A DNA stretch of 15,784 nucleotides from Thaumasiovibrio sp043421945 (lineage in GTDB: Bacteria > Pseudomonadota > Gammaproteobacteria > Enterobacterales > Vibrionaceae): the NCBI GenBank assembly GCA_043421945.1, contig JBHOGO010000095.1, positions 1 through 15,784 of the forward strand, in the 5' to 3' direction. This document shows positions 7,539 to 15,556 of the stretch, one piece after another. The notes beneath the pieces were generated by a model, which did no database searches, was not told the DNA's origin, and saw only the letters and a list, made by a program, of their open reading frames with translations. Numbering within the stretch: position 1 is the first letter of the stretch; each line of letters begins with the position of its first letter. The translations under genes and the position numbers were made by a program.

Positions 7539-10500
7539 TTATGCTTTTACCAACGATGCCATTCGTTGCTTTACGTTTGCAATACCGTTTTGAACATCGC
7601 GCTGAATCAGTAACATTGACGGTGTTAATATCAAGGTGATCACTGTTGCAAACAAGATACCGTAGCCCAACGCCGCTACAGCGGGAATCAAGAATTGTGC
7701 TTGTAACGACGTTTCGCTTAATAACGGTGCCAATCCAGCAAACGTCGTTATTGATGTCAGTAATACTGCTCTTAATCGGCCTCGGCAAGCCTGTGATATA
7801 GCGTCTCGCACTGGCACTTTATGCTCACGCACTAGCTCATTAAAGCGAGAAACCAGCAGTAAGCTATCATTAACCACCACACCGCTCAGCGCTAAAATAC
7901 CATTCAACGATAGAATACTAATCGTCAAATCGTTCCACCAGTGACCAAGAATTGCCCCTACAATACCGAACGGAATCACCATCATAATAATCAATGGCTG
8001 CACATACGATTTCAACGGAATCGCCAGTAGTGCGAAGATAACCACCAATGCAAGGACAAAGGTCGACTGCATAGAGTCTGTTGACTCTTTCTGCTGTTCT
8101 GCCTCACCGGTAAAGTCTACTTTCAACAGCGGGTTATCCGCCTGTAACTGCGGTACCAAGCTGCTTTGTAATTGAGAAACTAGCTCGTTCGATGATATCT
8201 CATCCTTATCCACAACAGCGGTAAGGTAGACCGCTCGCAGATTATCTATTCGCGTGATCTCTGACTGTTGATAGTCAGAATAAACATTCGCAACGGTCAT
8301 TAATGGTACGATGGTCCCATCTGCGGTACGTACATTCGATTTTTGAATGTCAGCCAATGTTTGGCGATCTTCTTCTGGGTATCGAACTCGCACTTTAACT
8401 TCTTCAGTACCTCGCTGGAAGCGCTGTACGATATCACCGCCAAACGATTGCAAAACCTGCTGCGATAAGCTCGCGGTATCCATGCCGAGTGCTCGACCTT
8501 GTTCGGTCAATTCAAAGCGGTATTGTGGCTCACCTAAATCAAGGTTGTCATCAATACCACTAACACCAGGAATCATCTGTAGTACTTCTTTAAACTGATT
8601 GCCAGCGACATAAAGCTGATCTACGTCCTTGGCTTTAAGCTCCACTTTGAAGTTATCGACCATCTCTCTTGATGACATCACTTTTAGTTTTTTCACGCCC
8701 TCCATCTGTTCAGAGAGCGCTGACCAACGATCAGAAAATTCTTTAGCTGTGTAACTCGCATCGCCATCCAGCTCGACTTGCACTGTCCCTGAGTTATCGG
8801 CAGAAGCAATGACCTGTACGCTAGATACGTAAGACTCATCAACATCGTCACCCTGCTCTTCACGTAAGGCTCTATCCGCTTCAATCGCATTCGCTTCTAA
8901 TGCTAATAGATTGCTCTGCGTCTGACCAAAACTCACATCGTTGTACAAACTGATTTCTGCACTAACGACATCTCCAGCAATATCAGGGAAGAAGGCAATA
9001 CGTACAGCGCCAGTAGTCGGCATCCCCATCACTAAAATAAACATGGCGACAAAACCCATAACGACAGCATAGCGGAAGTTAAGCGCTTGCTTGATCACGT
9101 TTTTATACACACGCTCATTGAACCACGTCAATCCACCATCAGCACCCTGCTGGATACGGTTCCAAATACCCTTTTTAGCGCTACGCTGTGTATTAATGTG
9201 CGCCAAATGTGACGGTAAAATAAATTTAGATTCAACCAAAGAGAGCAGTAAACAGATGGTCACGACAACGGCAAATTGCGCATAAATCTGTCCCATTTTA
9301 CCATCAATGGCAGCTATCGATAGAAAGGCAACGGCGGTGGTTAACACACCAAAGACTGTCGGTGCCGCCACTTTCAGCGTACCGTTGATCGTGCTTTTTA
9401 AGCTATCACCCTCTTGTCGGCGGGTACTGTAGATGCTTTCACCCACCACCACGGCATCATCAACGACAATACCGAGCGCCATAATGAAGCCGAACGTGGT
9501 CATTTCATTGATACTGAGCCCCAAAAAAGACTCTGTCATGAAAAACATTGTGCCGAAGAAAACAAAGGGTAAGCTCGCTGCTACCCAAAAGGCGACACGG
9601 ATATTCAAGAACAATGCTAAGACAATAAACACCAAGGCAATACCTGTTAACGCATTGGTTGCCAACAGGGACAATCGTTCGGTTATCACGGTACTCGTGT
9701 CTTGCCACGTTTCGATATCAACGTTCTCTGGCAGTATGTTACTGGCTTTCCACTGCTCCACGACTTGAGTCGCTTGGGCGACAATATCAACAACATCACT
9801 TTGATCGTCCATGACGATCTGAATGCCCATTGCGTTTTGTTGATTGTAACGTGACAAACTAAAGGTATCGTCTTCAAAAGTATCTGCCACTGTAGCAAGA
9901 TCACCCAGTGTCACTTGGCTACCATTTGCCGCAGTGATCACTGGAATGGCTTTAAAGTCTTCAATTTCATAGGCCTGTTCAGAGACTTTGAGGCGAACCG
10001 TTTTTTCACCATTTCGTAAGCTCGTTGAAATACTGGTCGACGACTCCGCATTGATCGCATCAGAAATATCCGTCAATGTCAGACCATACGCTTGCAGCAT
10101 GCCTTCATTCACTTCTACAGAGAGCACAGGGTCAAGTGTGGCTTTAATTTCTAAATCACGAATAGCACTTTGGCTGAGTAAGTCTGATTTTAACGACTCA
10201 GCTAACCCTTGTAGCGTAGCGCGATCGGCATCACCATAAAGTTGCACCCACAAGGCATGATCTTGCATTCGCGCTTTATCAATAACGGCTTTCTCTGCCT
10301 CTGCAGGCAAGTTATTAATCGCATCAACTTGCGTTCTTACATCTGTTAACAAGGTATCGAGGCTGTAGTTCGTCTCTTTTTCAATCGATACTCGACTGCC
10401 TGAAGCATCGGATGTAGAGGTAATACGCTTCACACCGGACACTGTCTCCAGCGCTTCTTCTATTTTGACCGCAATCCCTTCTTCAGCCAGAACAGGATCG

Positions 10501-10685
10501 CCACTGTCGTAGGTGACTGACACTGTCACTACATCCGGCTCTAGGCTAGGAAATGCCTCTTTTCGTAACGAACTAAAAGAGAGTAAACCGACAATAATCA
10601 CACCGATCATTAAAAGATTGGCGGCAACAGAGTTCTGTGCAAACCAAGCAATTGCACCTTTGGGTATATCATCTCGATTGCGCAT
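7539..10685 (-). CDS. RND efflux transporter permease (AcrB/HAE-type)
   Basis: The inner-membrane pump of a tripartite drug or hydrophobic-compound exporter, driven by protons. From ATG 10685 it is 1048 aa, the normal AcrB length. That ATG is preferred because AGGAGG lies 6 nt upstream and the fusion-protein stop is 1 nt before it; an ATG at 10709 would add 8 residues. The first TM helix follows SVAANLLMIG. Two large periplasmic loops each lie between TM1-2 and TM7-8. TM4 carries the proton-relay pair Asp409-Asp410 (GIVVDDAVVVGE), matching AcrB Asp407-Asp408. In TM10 the region is GVVVNDSLLLVSRF, without the lysine equivalent to AcrB Lys940, while GRLRAVLLTS keeps an arginine and Thr/Ser. The substrate is unknown. 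Confidence 0.95.
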   Translation of the reverse strand: MRNRDDIPKGAIAWFAQNSVAANLLMIGVIIVGLLSFSSLRKEAFPSLEPDVVTVSVTYDSGDPVLAEEGIAVKIEEALETVSGVKRITSTSDASGSRVSIEKETNYSLDTLLTDVRTQVDAINNLPAEAEKAVIDKARMQDHALWVQLYGDADRATLQGLAESLKSDLLSQSAIRDLEIKATLDPVLSVEVNEGMLQAYGLTLTDISDAINAESSTSISTSLRNGEKTVRLKVSEQAYEIEDFKAIPVITAANGSQVTLGDLATVADTFEDDTFSLSRYNQQNAMGIQIVMDDQSDVVDIVAQATQVVEQWKASNILPENVDIETWQDTSTVITERLSLLATNALTGIALVFIVLALFLNIRVAFWVAASLPFVFFGTMFFMTESFLGLSINEMTTFGFIMALGIVVDDAVVVGESIYSTRRQEGDSLKSTINGTLKVAAPTVFGVLTTAVAFLSIAAIDGKMGQIYAQFAVVVTICLLLSLVESKFILPSHLAHINTQRSAKKGIWNRIQQGADGGLTWFNERVYKNVIKQALNFRYAVVMGFVAMFILVMGMPTTGAVRIAFFPDIAGDVVSAEISLYNDVSFGQTQSNLLALEANAIEADRALREEQGDDVDESYVSSVQVIASADNSGTVQVELDGDASYTAKEFSDRWSALSEQMEGVKKLKVMSSREMVDNFKVELKAKDVDQLYVAGNQFKEVLQMIPGVSGIDDNLDLGEPQYRFELTEQGRALGMDTASLSQQVLQSFGGDIVQRFQRGTEEVKVRVRYPEEDRQTLADIQKSNVRTADGTIVPLMTVANVYSDYQQSEITRIDNLRAVYLTAVVDKDEISSNELVSQLQSSLVPQLQADNPLLKVDFTGEAEQQKESTDSMQSTFVLALVVIFALLAIPLKSYVQPLIIMMVIPFGIVGAILGHWWNDLTISILSLNGILALSGVVVNDSLLLVSRFNELVREHKVPVRDAISQACRGRLRAVLLTSITTFAGLAPLLSETSLQAQFLIPAVAALGYGILFATVITLILTPSMLLIQRDVQNGIANVKQRMASLVKA

Positions 10686-10686
10686 C

Positions 10687-12003
10687 TTAACCCTCCTCGC
10701 TCGGTGCAACTTTGGTACCCACGCTAAAGCTGCTTAATGGACGCAATACCACCTGTGCAGACTCTTCTGTGATTGGCGTAAGGTAAACTTTGTCGTTGAA
10801 TTCGAATTGCTTTTCAGCACTCGCCTTCATAAGTAGCCCTTCTGCATCTACCGTCCACACTTCTCCTTGCTGAGAAAGAGCTGAGGCTGGGACTTCCCAT
10901 AAATTATCAATCTCTGCGCCTTGTAATGTCGCTTGAACAAAGGTGCCAGGATATAGCGGTGTTTCTTGTGTTAATGGATTATCCACCACCACAATAAGTG
11001 AGCGCTGACGTGTATCTTGTGCAACATGCTGATAGCTGCGCTCGGCACGTGCCGACCAAGATTGATTACCGTTACTGTCTTTAAGGCTGATCTGCCACTC
11101 ATTCATCGTGGCAGTATTTGGCAGTGTACTCCACTGCTGCTCTGATAACGGGATTTCGACTTCAACACGATCAATGCTGTATAAGGTTGCAATCGTACTG
11201 CCCGCGGTTAAATAGCTACCCGGTTGAATTTCTCTTTCAATGATTAAGGCATCAAATGGGGCAGTAATTTCCGTACTTTCGAGATCACTTTTCGCTTTTT
11301 CGAGCGCTTGCTGGGCATTCACTAACGTTGCTTGAGCACTCGCCAGTTGAGGCTCACGGAGTACTAACGGAGAGCTTGGTTCCCCCGTCAACCCCGAACG
11401 CTCCCATTCAGACTTTGCTTGTTCGCCTTGACGCTGCTCTTCTAAAAGAGCAAGGCGTGCAGAAGCAACATCAGCTTCTGCTTGCGTCACCGCTTGCTGG
11501 TAGGCGACCTGATCTAGACGGGCTAGCACGGTACCCTGTTCAACAACGACACCAACTTCAAACTGGTCTTCAAGCGATATAACACGACCACTCACTTCGC
11601 TGCTTAAGCTTAATGAATAGTGAGGGGTCGTCTCACCATACCCAACCACTTCCGCTCTGTAGCTGGCTGGCTGAGTCGTTTGCACTGCGATTCGCTGATA
11701 AGACGCTGTTTCATTACCTTGTTCTTCAACAGACGATAGCCCCCCTGTTGTTCCAGTCGTGTCATTTTTTAAGACACTGCTGGCTTGCAAAGAACGGTCT
11801 ACCTTTGCAGTGCTTTCTATCGTTAAAGCCCTAGTGGTTGGATTATCTGATGTTGATTGACTTTGCTCTGCACGTGGTCCTCGAGGTTGATGCCCTGATT
11901 TATCAATCTGGCTGCCGTTATAGGCCATTGCTGCAAATATTGAACCAGCCGCAACCATCGTAATCGCAAGAGTGATTGCATTCTTTTTCATGCCATTTTT
12001 CAT
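10687..12003 (-). CDS. RND efflux membrane fusion protein (periplasmic adaptor)
   Basis: The periplasmic adaptor linking the RND permease to the outer-membrane channel. At 438 aa it is longer than a typical AcrA-like adaptor. Residues 9-29 form a hydrophobic N-terminal anchor or signal without a lipobox. Residues 31-101 are a Ser/Thr/Gln-rich, probably disordered linker. The conserved adaptor begins at about 103: first lipoyl half with SLSSEVSGRVISL (131-144) and VVVEQGTVLARLD (152-164), a helical hairpin at about 168-245 (AEADVASARLALLEEQ, NAQQALEKAKSDLES), second lipoyl half with EITAPFDALIIE (245-256), and beta-barrel YLTAGSTIATLY onward. AGGAG stands 7 nt before the ATG, and the start overlaps the upstream channel gene by ATGA, so the two are translationally coupled. 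Confidence 0.93.
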   Translation of the reverse strand: MKNGMKKNAITLAITMVAAGSIFAAMAYNGSQIDKSGHQPRGPRAEQSQSTSDNPTTRALTIESTAKVDRSLQASSVLKNDTTGTTGGLSSVEEQGNETASYQRIAVQTTQPASYRAEVVGYGETTPHYSLSLSSEVSGRVISLEDQFEVGVVVEQGTVLARLDQVAYQQAVTQAEADVASARLALLEEQRQGEQAKSEWERSGLTGEPSSPLVLREPQLASAQATLVNAQQALEKAKSDLESTEITAPFDALIIEREIQPGSYLTAGSTIATLYSIDRVEVEIPLSEQQWSTLPNTATMNEWQISLKDSNGNQSWSARAERSYQHVAQDTRQRSLIVVVDNPLTQETPLYPGTFVQATLQGAEIDNLWEVPASALSQQGEVWTVDAEGLLMKASAEKQFEFNDKVYLTPITEESAQVVLRPLSSFSVGTKVAPSEEG

Positions 12004-13391
12004 TCAGAAACTCCTAAGCCCAGAGCAAGGCCTAAATCAATTCGGTTTAATAATCGTTGGTAAGTCGTATTTACAAGCTGAGCTTCAAGGTCATAAGTTT
12101 GCTTCTGCACGGTTAGCAAATCTAAGATATCCACTAACCCTTCACGGTATTTATCTTCGTAACTTTCAATACTGCGTTGAGCACTCATTAACGCATCATC
12201 TAAATGCATCTGCTGCTCTTCAAGGACATACTCTTGACCGACAGCGTTCTCTACTTCATTCACTGCACTTAGTAGCGTTTCCTGATAAACCCAGTAGCTC
12301 TGCTCTGTGTTCAACTGTGCAATTTCAGCTTGTGATTTAAGTGCGCCGCCTTGGAACAAGGGGGCAGAAATTTGACCCAGTACACTCCACAGAGGGTTGG
12401 TGAACAGCGCCTCGCTTGGCGTTTCAGCAATATCACTTAAACTGGCCGAAAGACTAAACGACGGTAACATCGCTTTATAAGCCGCTTCGGTACGCAATGC
12501 ATCAGCTTCAATGCCTAAAAAGGCTTTCTGTAAGTCAGGGCGTCCTGACATGTCCTGTGCAGAGAGTGAATCAAGTGGGTTTAATACTGACGGGAACGTG
12601 ACTGCAACATTTGGGGCTTCAACATCTGCAGCCCATTGTCCTGTTAACAGCACTAAGCTACGTTCACTTTGGGTAATGTTTTCCTGATATCCCGCCACAG
12701 TTGATCGCGTTGAAGCGGTGTTAGTTTTCGCATCATCGAGCTCTTCGAGGCTACCGAGCCCCACTTGATAGCGCTCCATGACCAAGGTTTCGTTGTTTTC
12801 TAAAATCGTTAAGCGGCGTTGCTCGATATCGAGGAGTTGTTTGTTGACGCTGATTTCAAGCCATTCCCGCATGATGTTTGCAGCTAATAGATCCTTGGTC
12901 ACTTGCAGATCAGCTTGCGTCGCGGCGATATCCTTGCTTGCGGCATCACTGCTATCTGCCAGTTTTTGCCACAAATCAAGTTCCCAACTGACTGTGAGAT
13001 CAGCACTAAAACTGTTATCGCTATCTTCTGACGCTTCTCCACCGAACCCGGCGTCCACACTCGGTAGCTGATCAGCGGCCGTGACCCCTTGTTGCGCATA
13101 AGCAATTTTTAACGCGATGATACTTTGCTGCAAATTAGGGTTATTCTGCAGTGCTGATTCGAGGTAAGTATTCAATTCTGGAACATCGACAAGATCAGTT
13201 AAATAGCTAGTTTGAGCTCCTTCTAACTCAATCAGCTCAAGTTGTCGCTCACTCACGACATGATCGATAAGTTGTTCGATAGACTGATTGCTCTCTTGGC
13301 TTGCTTGCGTCGCGTAATCAAGGTCACTATGCGATGCACACCCGATTAGGCTCGCCAGCATCACTGCTACAATGGAATGTCGAAACGTCAT
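12000..13391 (-). CDS. Outer-membrane efflux lipoprotein (OprM/NodT family)
   Basis: The outer-membrane channel of the tripartite exporter, 463 aa. The N-terminus is a lipoprotein signal peptide with lipobox LIGC and lipidated Cys18. The next residue is Ala, not Asp, consistent with outer-membrane sorting. Two TolC-type OEP repeats follow: one around ELNTYLESALQNNPNLQQSI to VTWELDLWQKL, the second around GRPDLQKAFLGIEADALRTEAAYKA to NPLWSVLGQISAPLFQGG, each with the long coiled-coil helices that form the periplasmic tunnel. It ends with GLVDILDLLTVQKQTYD and a helical tail. It is the first gene of the operon. GGGAG lies 8 nt before the ATG. The upstream region holds the candidate regulator site at 13435-13452. 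Confidence 0.93.
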   Translation of the reverse strand: MTFRHSIVAVMLASLIGCASHSDLDYATQASQESNQSIEQLIDHVVSERQLELIELEGAQTSYLTDLVDVPELNTYLESALQNNPNLQQSIIALKIAYAQQGVTAADQLPSVDAGFGGEASEDSDNSFSADLTVSWELDLWQKLADSSDAASKDIAATQADLQVTKDLLAANIMREWLEISVNKQLLDIEQRRLTILENNETLVMERYQVGLGSLEELDDAKTNTASTRSTVAGYQENITQSERSLVLLTGQWAADVEAPNVAVTFPSVLNPLDSLSAQDMSGRPDLQKAFLGIEADALRTEAAYKAMLPSFSLSASLSDIAETPSEALFTNPLWSVLGQISAPLFQGGALKSQAEIAQLNTEQSYWVYQETLLSAVNEVENAVGQEYVLEEQQMHLDDALMSAQRSIESYEDKYREGLVDILDLLTVQKQTYDLEAQLVNTTYQRLLNRIDLGLALGLGVSE

Positions 13392-13407
13392 TTACTGCTC
13401 TCCCGCT

Positions 13408-13452
13408 ATGATATGAGTACAGTAGCAAGAAGGCGGTTAAGGGGGGGTTAAG
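13408..13452 (-). promoter_or_regulatory. Candidate response-regulator box and promoter of the efflux operon
   Basis: On the minus strand CTTAACC occurs at 13452-13446 and again at 13441-13435, an exact 11-bp period with only C between. OmpR-family regulators bind direct repeats with about one helical turn spacing, and PmrA/QseB-type boxes are CTTAA-based with a 5-nt gap; here the gap between CTTAA cores is 6 nt. Weak -10 candidates are TACTGT (13424-13419) and TATCAT (13413-13408). No good -35 is present, as is common for activator-dependent promoters. The box ends 43 nt before the start codon of the channel gene. Confidence 0.5.
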
Positions 13453-13513
13453 ATGTCATAACCTCACTTATTGGTGATACTAATTTCTGTATACACCTGT
13501 CCACAAAAATTCA

Positions 13514-13541
13514 TTCAGACGTCATAAAACGACTCTATTAT
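13514..13541 (+). promoter_or_regulatory. Candidate promoter of the MFS transporter gene
   Basis: TTCAGA (13514-13519) and TATTAT (13536-13541) have a 16-nt spacer and match four of six and five of six sigma-70 consensus positions. The -10 ends about 33 nt before the chosen ATG. It is divergent from the efflux operon, and both units share 183 nt of intergenic DNA. This is a weak call from consensus matching alone. Confidence 0.35.
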
Positions 13542-13574
13542 TTCGGCAATTCTAGAAATAATAAATTGATATTC

Positions 13575-14780
13575 ATGAACATTGCTATTCTCTTACTTGC
13601 TGTTGCTCAAACGGCTTTATATACCAGCCTTTTTTATCTATTTCCTGCAACGCTACTAGAGTGGGAGGCTACATCAGGCTGGAGTCGCACTGAAATCACC
13701 TTTGCATTCACATTAGCCATCGCAGTCTCTGCAATATTCTCCCCGATGGTCGGACGCCTTATCGATAAAGGATATGGTGCAACAGTTATTGCGGGTAGTG
13801 CTTTACTGGGCGGCACATTATTGTGGCCAATGCACTCTGTCAGTCACTTATATCAGTTTTACGCTATTTGGTTTGGGATTGGCATCGCGATGGCAGGGTG
13901 TTTGTATAACCCTCTGTTTTCTTTTCTGATTAGAAATCGCCAGCAGTACGCCAAGCGTGATATTACTTTCATTAGTTTGGTGGCGGGATTTGCCAGTACG
14001 ATTTGTTTTCCTACCACCCACTACATGCTGACACACTACGACTTAGCAACAACCTTGATGTTTGCATCCATACTGGTGATCGGCTTTGTACCCACAATTT
14101 ACTTCAGTTGTCGATACATACAATGCCACGGTACGATTCCTGCTGAGAAAGAGCCAGAAGCGAACAGCCCTCAAGCTGCTCACCTTCAGCCGACAATGAA
14201 AGCGTTTTTCTATAGCCAAACCTTCTGGTTACTTACCATCAGCTTTGCGCTTTTAGGGTTGTGCCATAGTGTGATCATTGCACACTTATTCCCTCTATTG
14301 GATGAACGTCAGCTTAGCCCAGCAAACGCTACGTTGATCGCATCATTGCTTGGTCCTATGCAAGTCATTGGCCGCGTTGTCTCTCTCTATGCTGATCGGA
14401 GGTTTAACATTGTCGCGGTTACCCTCGGTTGCTTTGTGGGTGTAAACCTTGCTCTGATAACCCTCTTTTTTGCTACTGACAACATGGTTCTGCTAGCTCT
14501 TTTCATTCTCTTTCAAGGAAGTAGCTTTGGCGTATTCAGTATCTTGAAGCAACTCGTGGTGAAAGAGCTTATGGGGGAGTCACAGTTTGGATTGATTTCT
14601 GGCTATATGGCACTGCCTTATCTGCTCTTATCAGCCGCCGCACCTTATCTCGGCGCTATCATTTGGGAAATAGGCAATTATCAAACGCTACTACTTTTGA
14701 TGATACTCACAGGATTTTCAGCGTTGTTTTGCTTTCAACGACTACATAAAAATACTGGGATGAGGGTAGTACCGGTTTAA
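13575..14780 (+). CDS. Major facilitator superfamily transporter
   Basis: An inner-membrane secondary transporter of 401 aa with the hydrophobic profile of a 12-helix MFS protein. Between helices 2 and 3 is the MFS motif-A-like segment MVGRLIDKGYG (58-68). WSRTEITFAFTLAIAVSAIFSP before it is typical of MFS subfamilies related to the oxalate/monocarboxylate type. A cytoplasmic loop near the middle (polar, PAEKEPEANSPQAAHLQP) separates the two six-helix halves. The start is uncertain: ATG 13575 is used, but TTG 13566 in frame is possible, and neither has a recognisable Shine-Dalgarno. The substrate is unknown. It is divergent from the RND operon, so co-regulation by the same intergenic region is possible but not shown. 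Confidence 0.85.
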   Translation: MNIAILLLAVAQTALYTSLFYLFPATLLEWEATSGWSRTEITFAFTLAIAVSAIFSPMVGRLIDKGYGATVIAGSALLGGTLLWPMHSVSHLYQFYAIWFGIGIAMAGCLYNPLFSFLIRNRQQYAKRDITFISLVAGFASTICFPTTHYMLTHYDLATTLMFASILVIGFVPTIYFSCRYIQCHGTIPAEKEPEANSPQAAHLQPTMKAFFYSQTFWLLTISFALLGLCHSVIIAHLFPLLDERQLSPANATLIASLLGPMQVIGRVVSLYADRRFNIVAVTLGCFVGVNLALITLFFATDNMVLLALFILFQGSSFGVFSILKQLVVKELMGESQFGLISGYMALPYLLLSAAAPYLGAIIWEIGNYQTLLLLMILTGFSALFCFQRLHKNTGMRVVPV

Positions 14781-14782
14781 TG

Positions 14783-14830
14783 GGCAAAATAAAGCCAAGA
14801 GTCTACCTGAGACTCTTGTGCCTTATTGCC
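14783..14830. terminator. Terminator-like hairpin after the MFS gene
   Basis: CAAGAGTCT (14796-14804) and AGACTCTTG (14810-14818) form a perfect 9-bp stem with a 5-nt loop, 15 nt after the MFS stop. An outer partial stem pairs GGCAAAATAAAG with CCTTATTGCC. A strong U-run is lacking (TGCCTTATTGCC follows), so it is a likely but not canonical intrinsic terminator. Confidence 0.5.
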
Positions 14831-14879
14831 ATCAAATCACATCGCCTATCTAATCCATGCCTTACTTAACGACCTCAAT

Positions 14880-15133
14880 CTATACATTATAGGTTGTAGA
14901 TGCCATGTCACCGCCTGTTCTAGTCCAGTTCGTGTAGTAGAACTCACTCCTTGTCGGTCTGTGCACTCATAGATATAGGTACTAAAATTGTCACATTGTC
15001 CTGAAGTAAATTCGCTGGCAGAAGATAAATCGTATCTGACCGGATCAAGTGAATAAACATGCACAAACGAGCATATCAAGCAACCCTTCGTGTAGCTCAG
15101 CGTTGTATCACTTAATAAATCGGTTATAGACAA
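14880..15133 (-). pseudogene. Frameshifted gene remnant next to glsB-like gene
   Basis: On the minus strand a frame from ATG 15133 reads like protein up to about 14946 (for example QCDNFSTYIYECTDRQGV). It then turns into an unlikely sequence, while the next frame takes over at 14945 with EFYYTNWTRTGGDMASTTYNV and a stop at 14880. Joined, the two parts resemble the C-terminus of a secreted or surface protein with aromatic and Thr/Gly-rich strands. A single-base indel near 14945 would explain it. The continuous first frame runs on to 14846 and would be a 95-aa protein. I do not recognise the family, and the 5' part overlaps the neighbouring gene by 26 nt. Chance remains possible. Confidence 0.3.
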
Positions 15134-15356
15134 ATAGTAAAATAAACGCCCCTAAAGTGGCTGTAACAATACTGCCTATATTCACGCCACTGGCGCCGCC
15201 AAAGCCTAAAAAACCACCGATAAACCCACCGACAAACGCACCGGCGATCCCTAGCACCATAGTGGCAATCCAGCCACCACCGTCTTTCCCAGGCATCAAC
15301 CATTTTGCTAATGCGCCAGCAATCAGGCCTAGAATAATCCAAGAAATAATTCCCAT
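15108..15356 (-). CDS. GlsB/YeaQ/YmgE family stress-response membrane protein
   Basis: A small inner-membrane protein of 82 aa in the transglycosylase-associated (YeaQ/GlsB) family. Members are often stress-induced, and their biochemical role is unclear. Three hydrophobic, glycine-rich helices are visible: IISWIILGLIAGALAKWL (3-20), then WIATMVLGIAGAFVGGFIGG (29-48), then IGSIVTATLGAFILLFVYNRF (60-80). The PGKDGGGW loop between helices 1 and 2 is the family signature. Length is typical. AAGGGAG lies 6 nt before the ATG, which fixes the start. About 60 nt further upstream is a tandem-repeat array containing CTTAAG units, which could affect expression. Confidence 0.92.
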   Translation of the reverse strand: MGIISWIILGLIAGALAKWLMPGKDGGGWIATMVLGIAGAFVGGFIGGFLGFGGASGVNIGSIVTATLGAFILLFVYNRFIK

Positions 15357-15413
15357 ATGACACTCCCTTACTATTTATAAATACATAGCTAAAGCCAAGG
15401 TAAATTAAGCTGT

Positions 15414-15464
15414 AACTTAAGAGCAGCAACTTAAGAGCAGCAACTTAAGAGCAGCAACTTAAGA
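15414..15464. repeat. 14-bp tandem repeat, 3.6 copies, upstream of glsB-like gene
   Basis: The unit AACTTAAGAGCAGC is repeated exactly at 15414, 15428 and 15442, followed by a 9-nt partial copy at 15456. Each unit holds the palindrome CTTAAG, giving four such sites spaced by 14 bp. The array begins 58 nt upstream of the glsB-like start codon. Perfect identity suggests recent expansion by slippage; copy number may vary between strains. Confidence 0.9.
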
Positions 15465-15517
15465 ATAGACGAACATCGTCTCCTGCTTTTCGGTGAATCA
15501 AAAAGAACGATAAGAAC

Positions 15518-15556
15518 ACTATTCTTTAATCCAAGCTCACTGGATTAAAGAATAGT
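15518..15556. repeat. Perfect 15-bp inverted repeat
   Basis: ACTATTCTTTAATCC (15518-15532) and GGATTAAAGAATAGT (15542-15556) are exact complements around a 9-nt loop. On the minus strand the hairpin is followed by GTTCTTATCGTTCTTTTTG, so it could be a terminator for a minus-strand gene entering from the right edge. A decayed mobile-element end is another option. Confidence 0.8.

Noticed and set aside
9433..9768. 111-aa plus-strand frame inside the RND permease gene
   Set aside because: It lies antisense to a highly conserved TM region with strong family motifs; composition is Lys/Thr/Ile-rich and matches no family.
11972..12340. 122-aa plus-strand frame antisense to the channel and adaptor genes
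   Set aside because: It covers the coupled ATGA junction of two well-supported genes and has no recognisable domain.
15124..15429. 101-aa minus-strand frame overlapping the glsB-like gene
   Set aside because: It is out of frame with the clear GlsB/YeaQ protein, is rich in Arg/Trp/Tyr typical of a shadow frame, and starts inside the tandem repeat.
15414..15464. CRISPR array
   Set aside because: The repeat units are only 14 bp, directly adjacent without spacers, and no cas gene is present.
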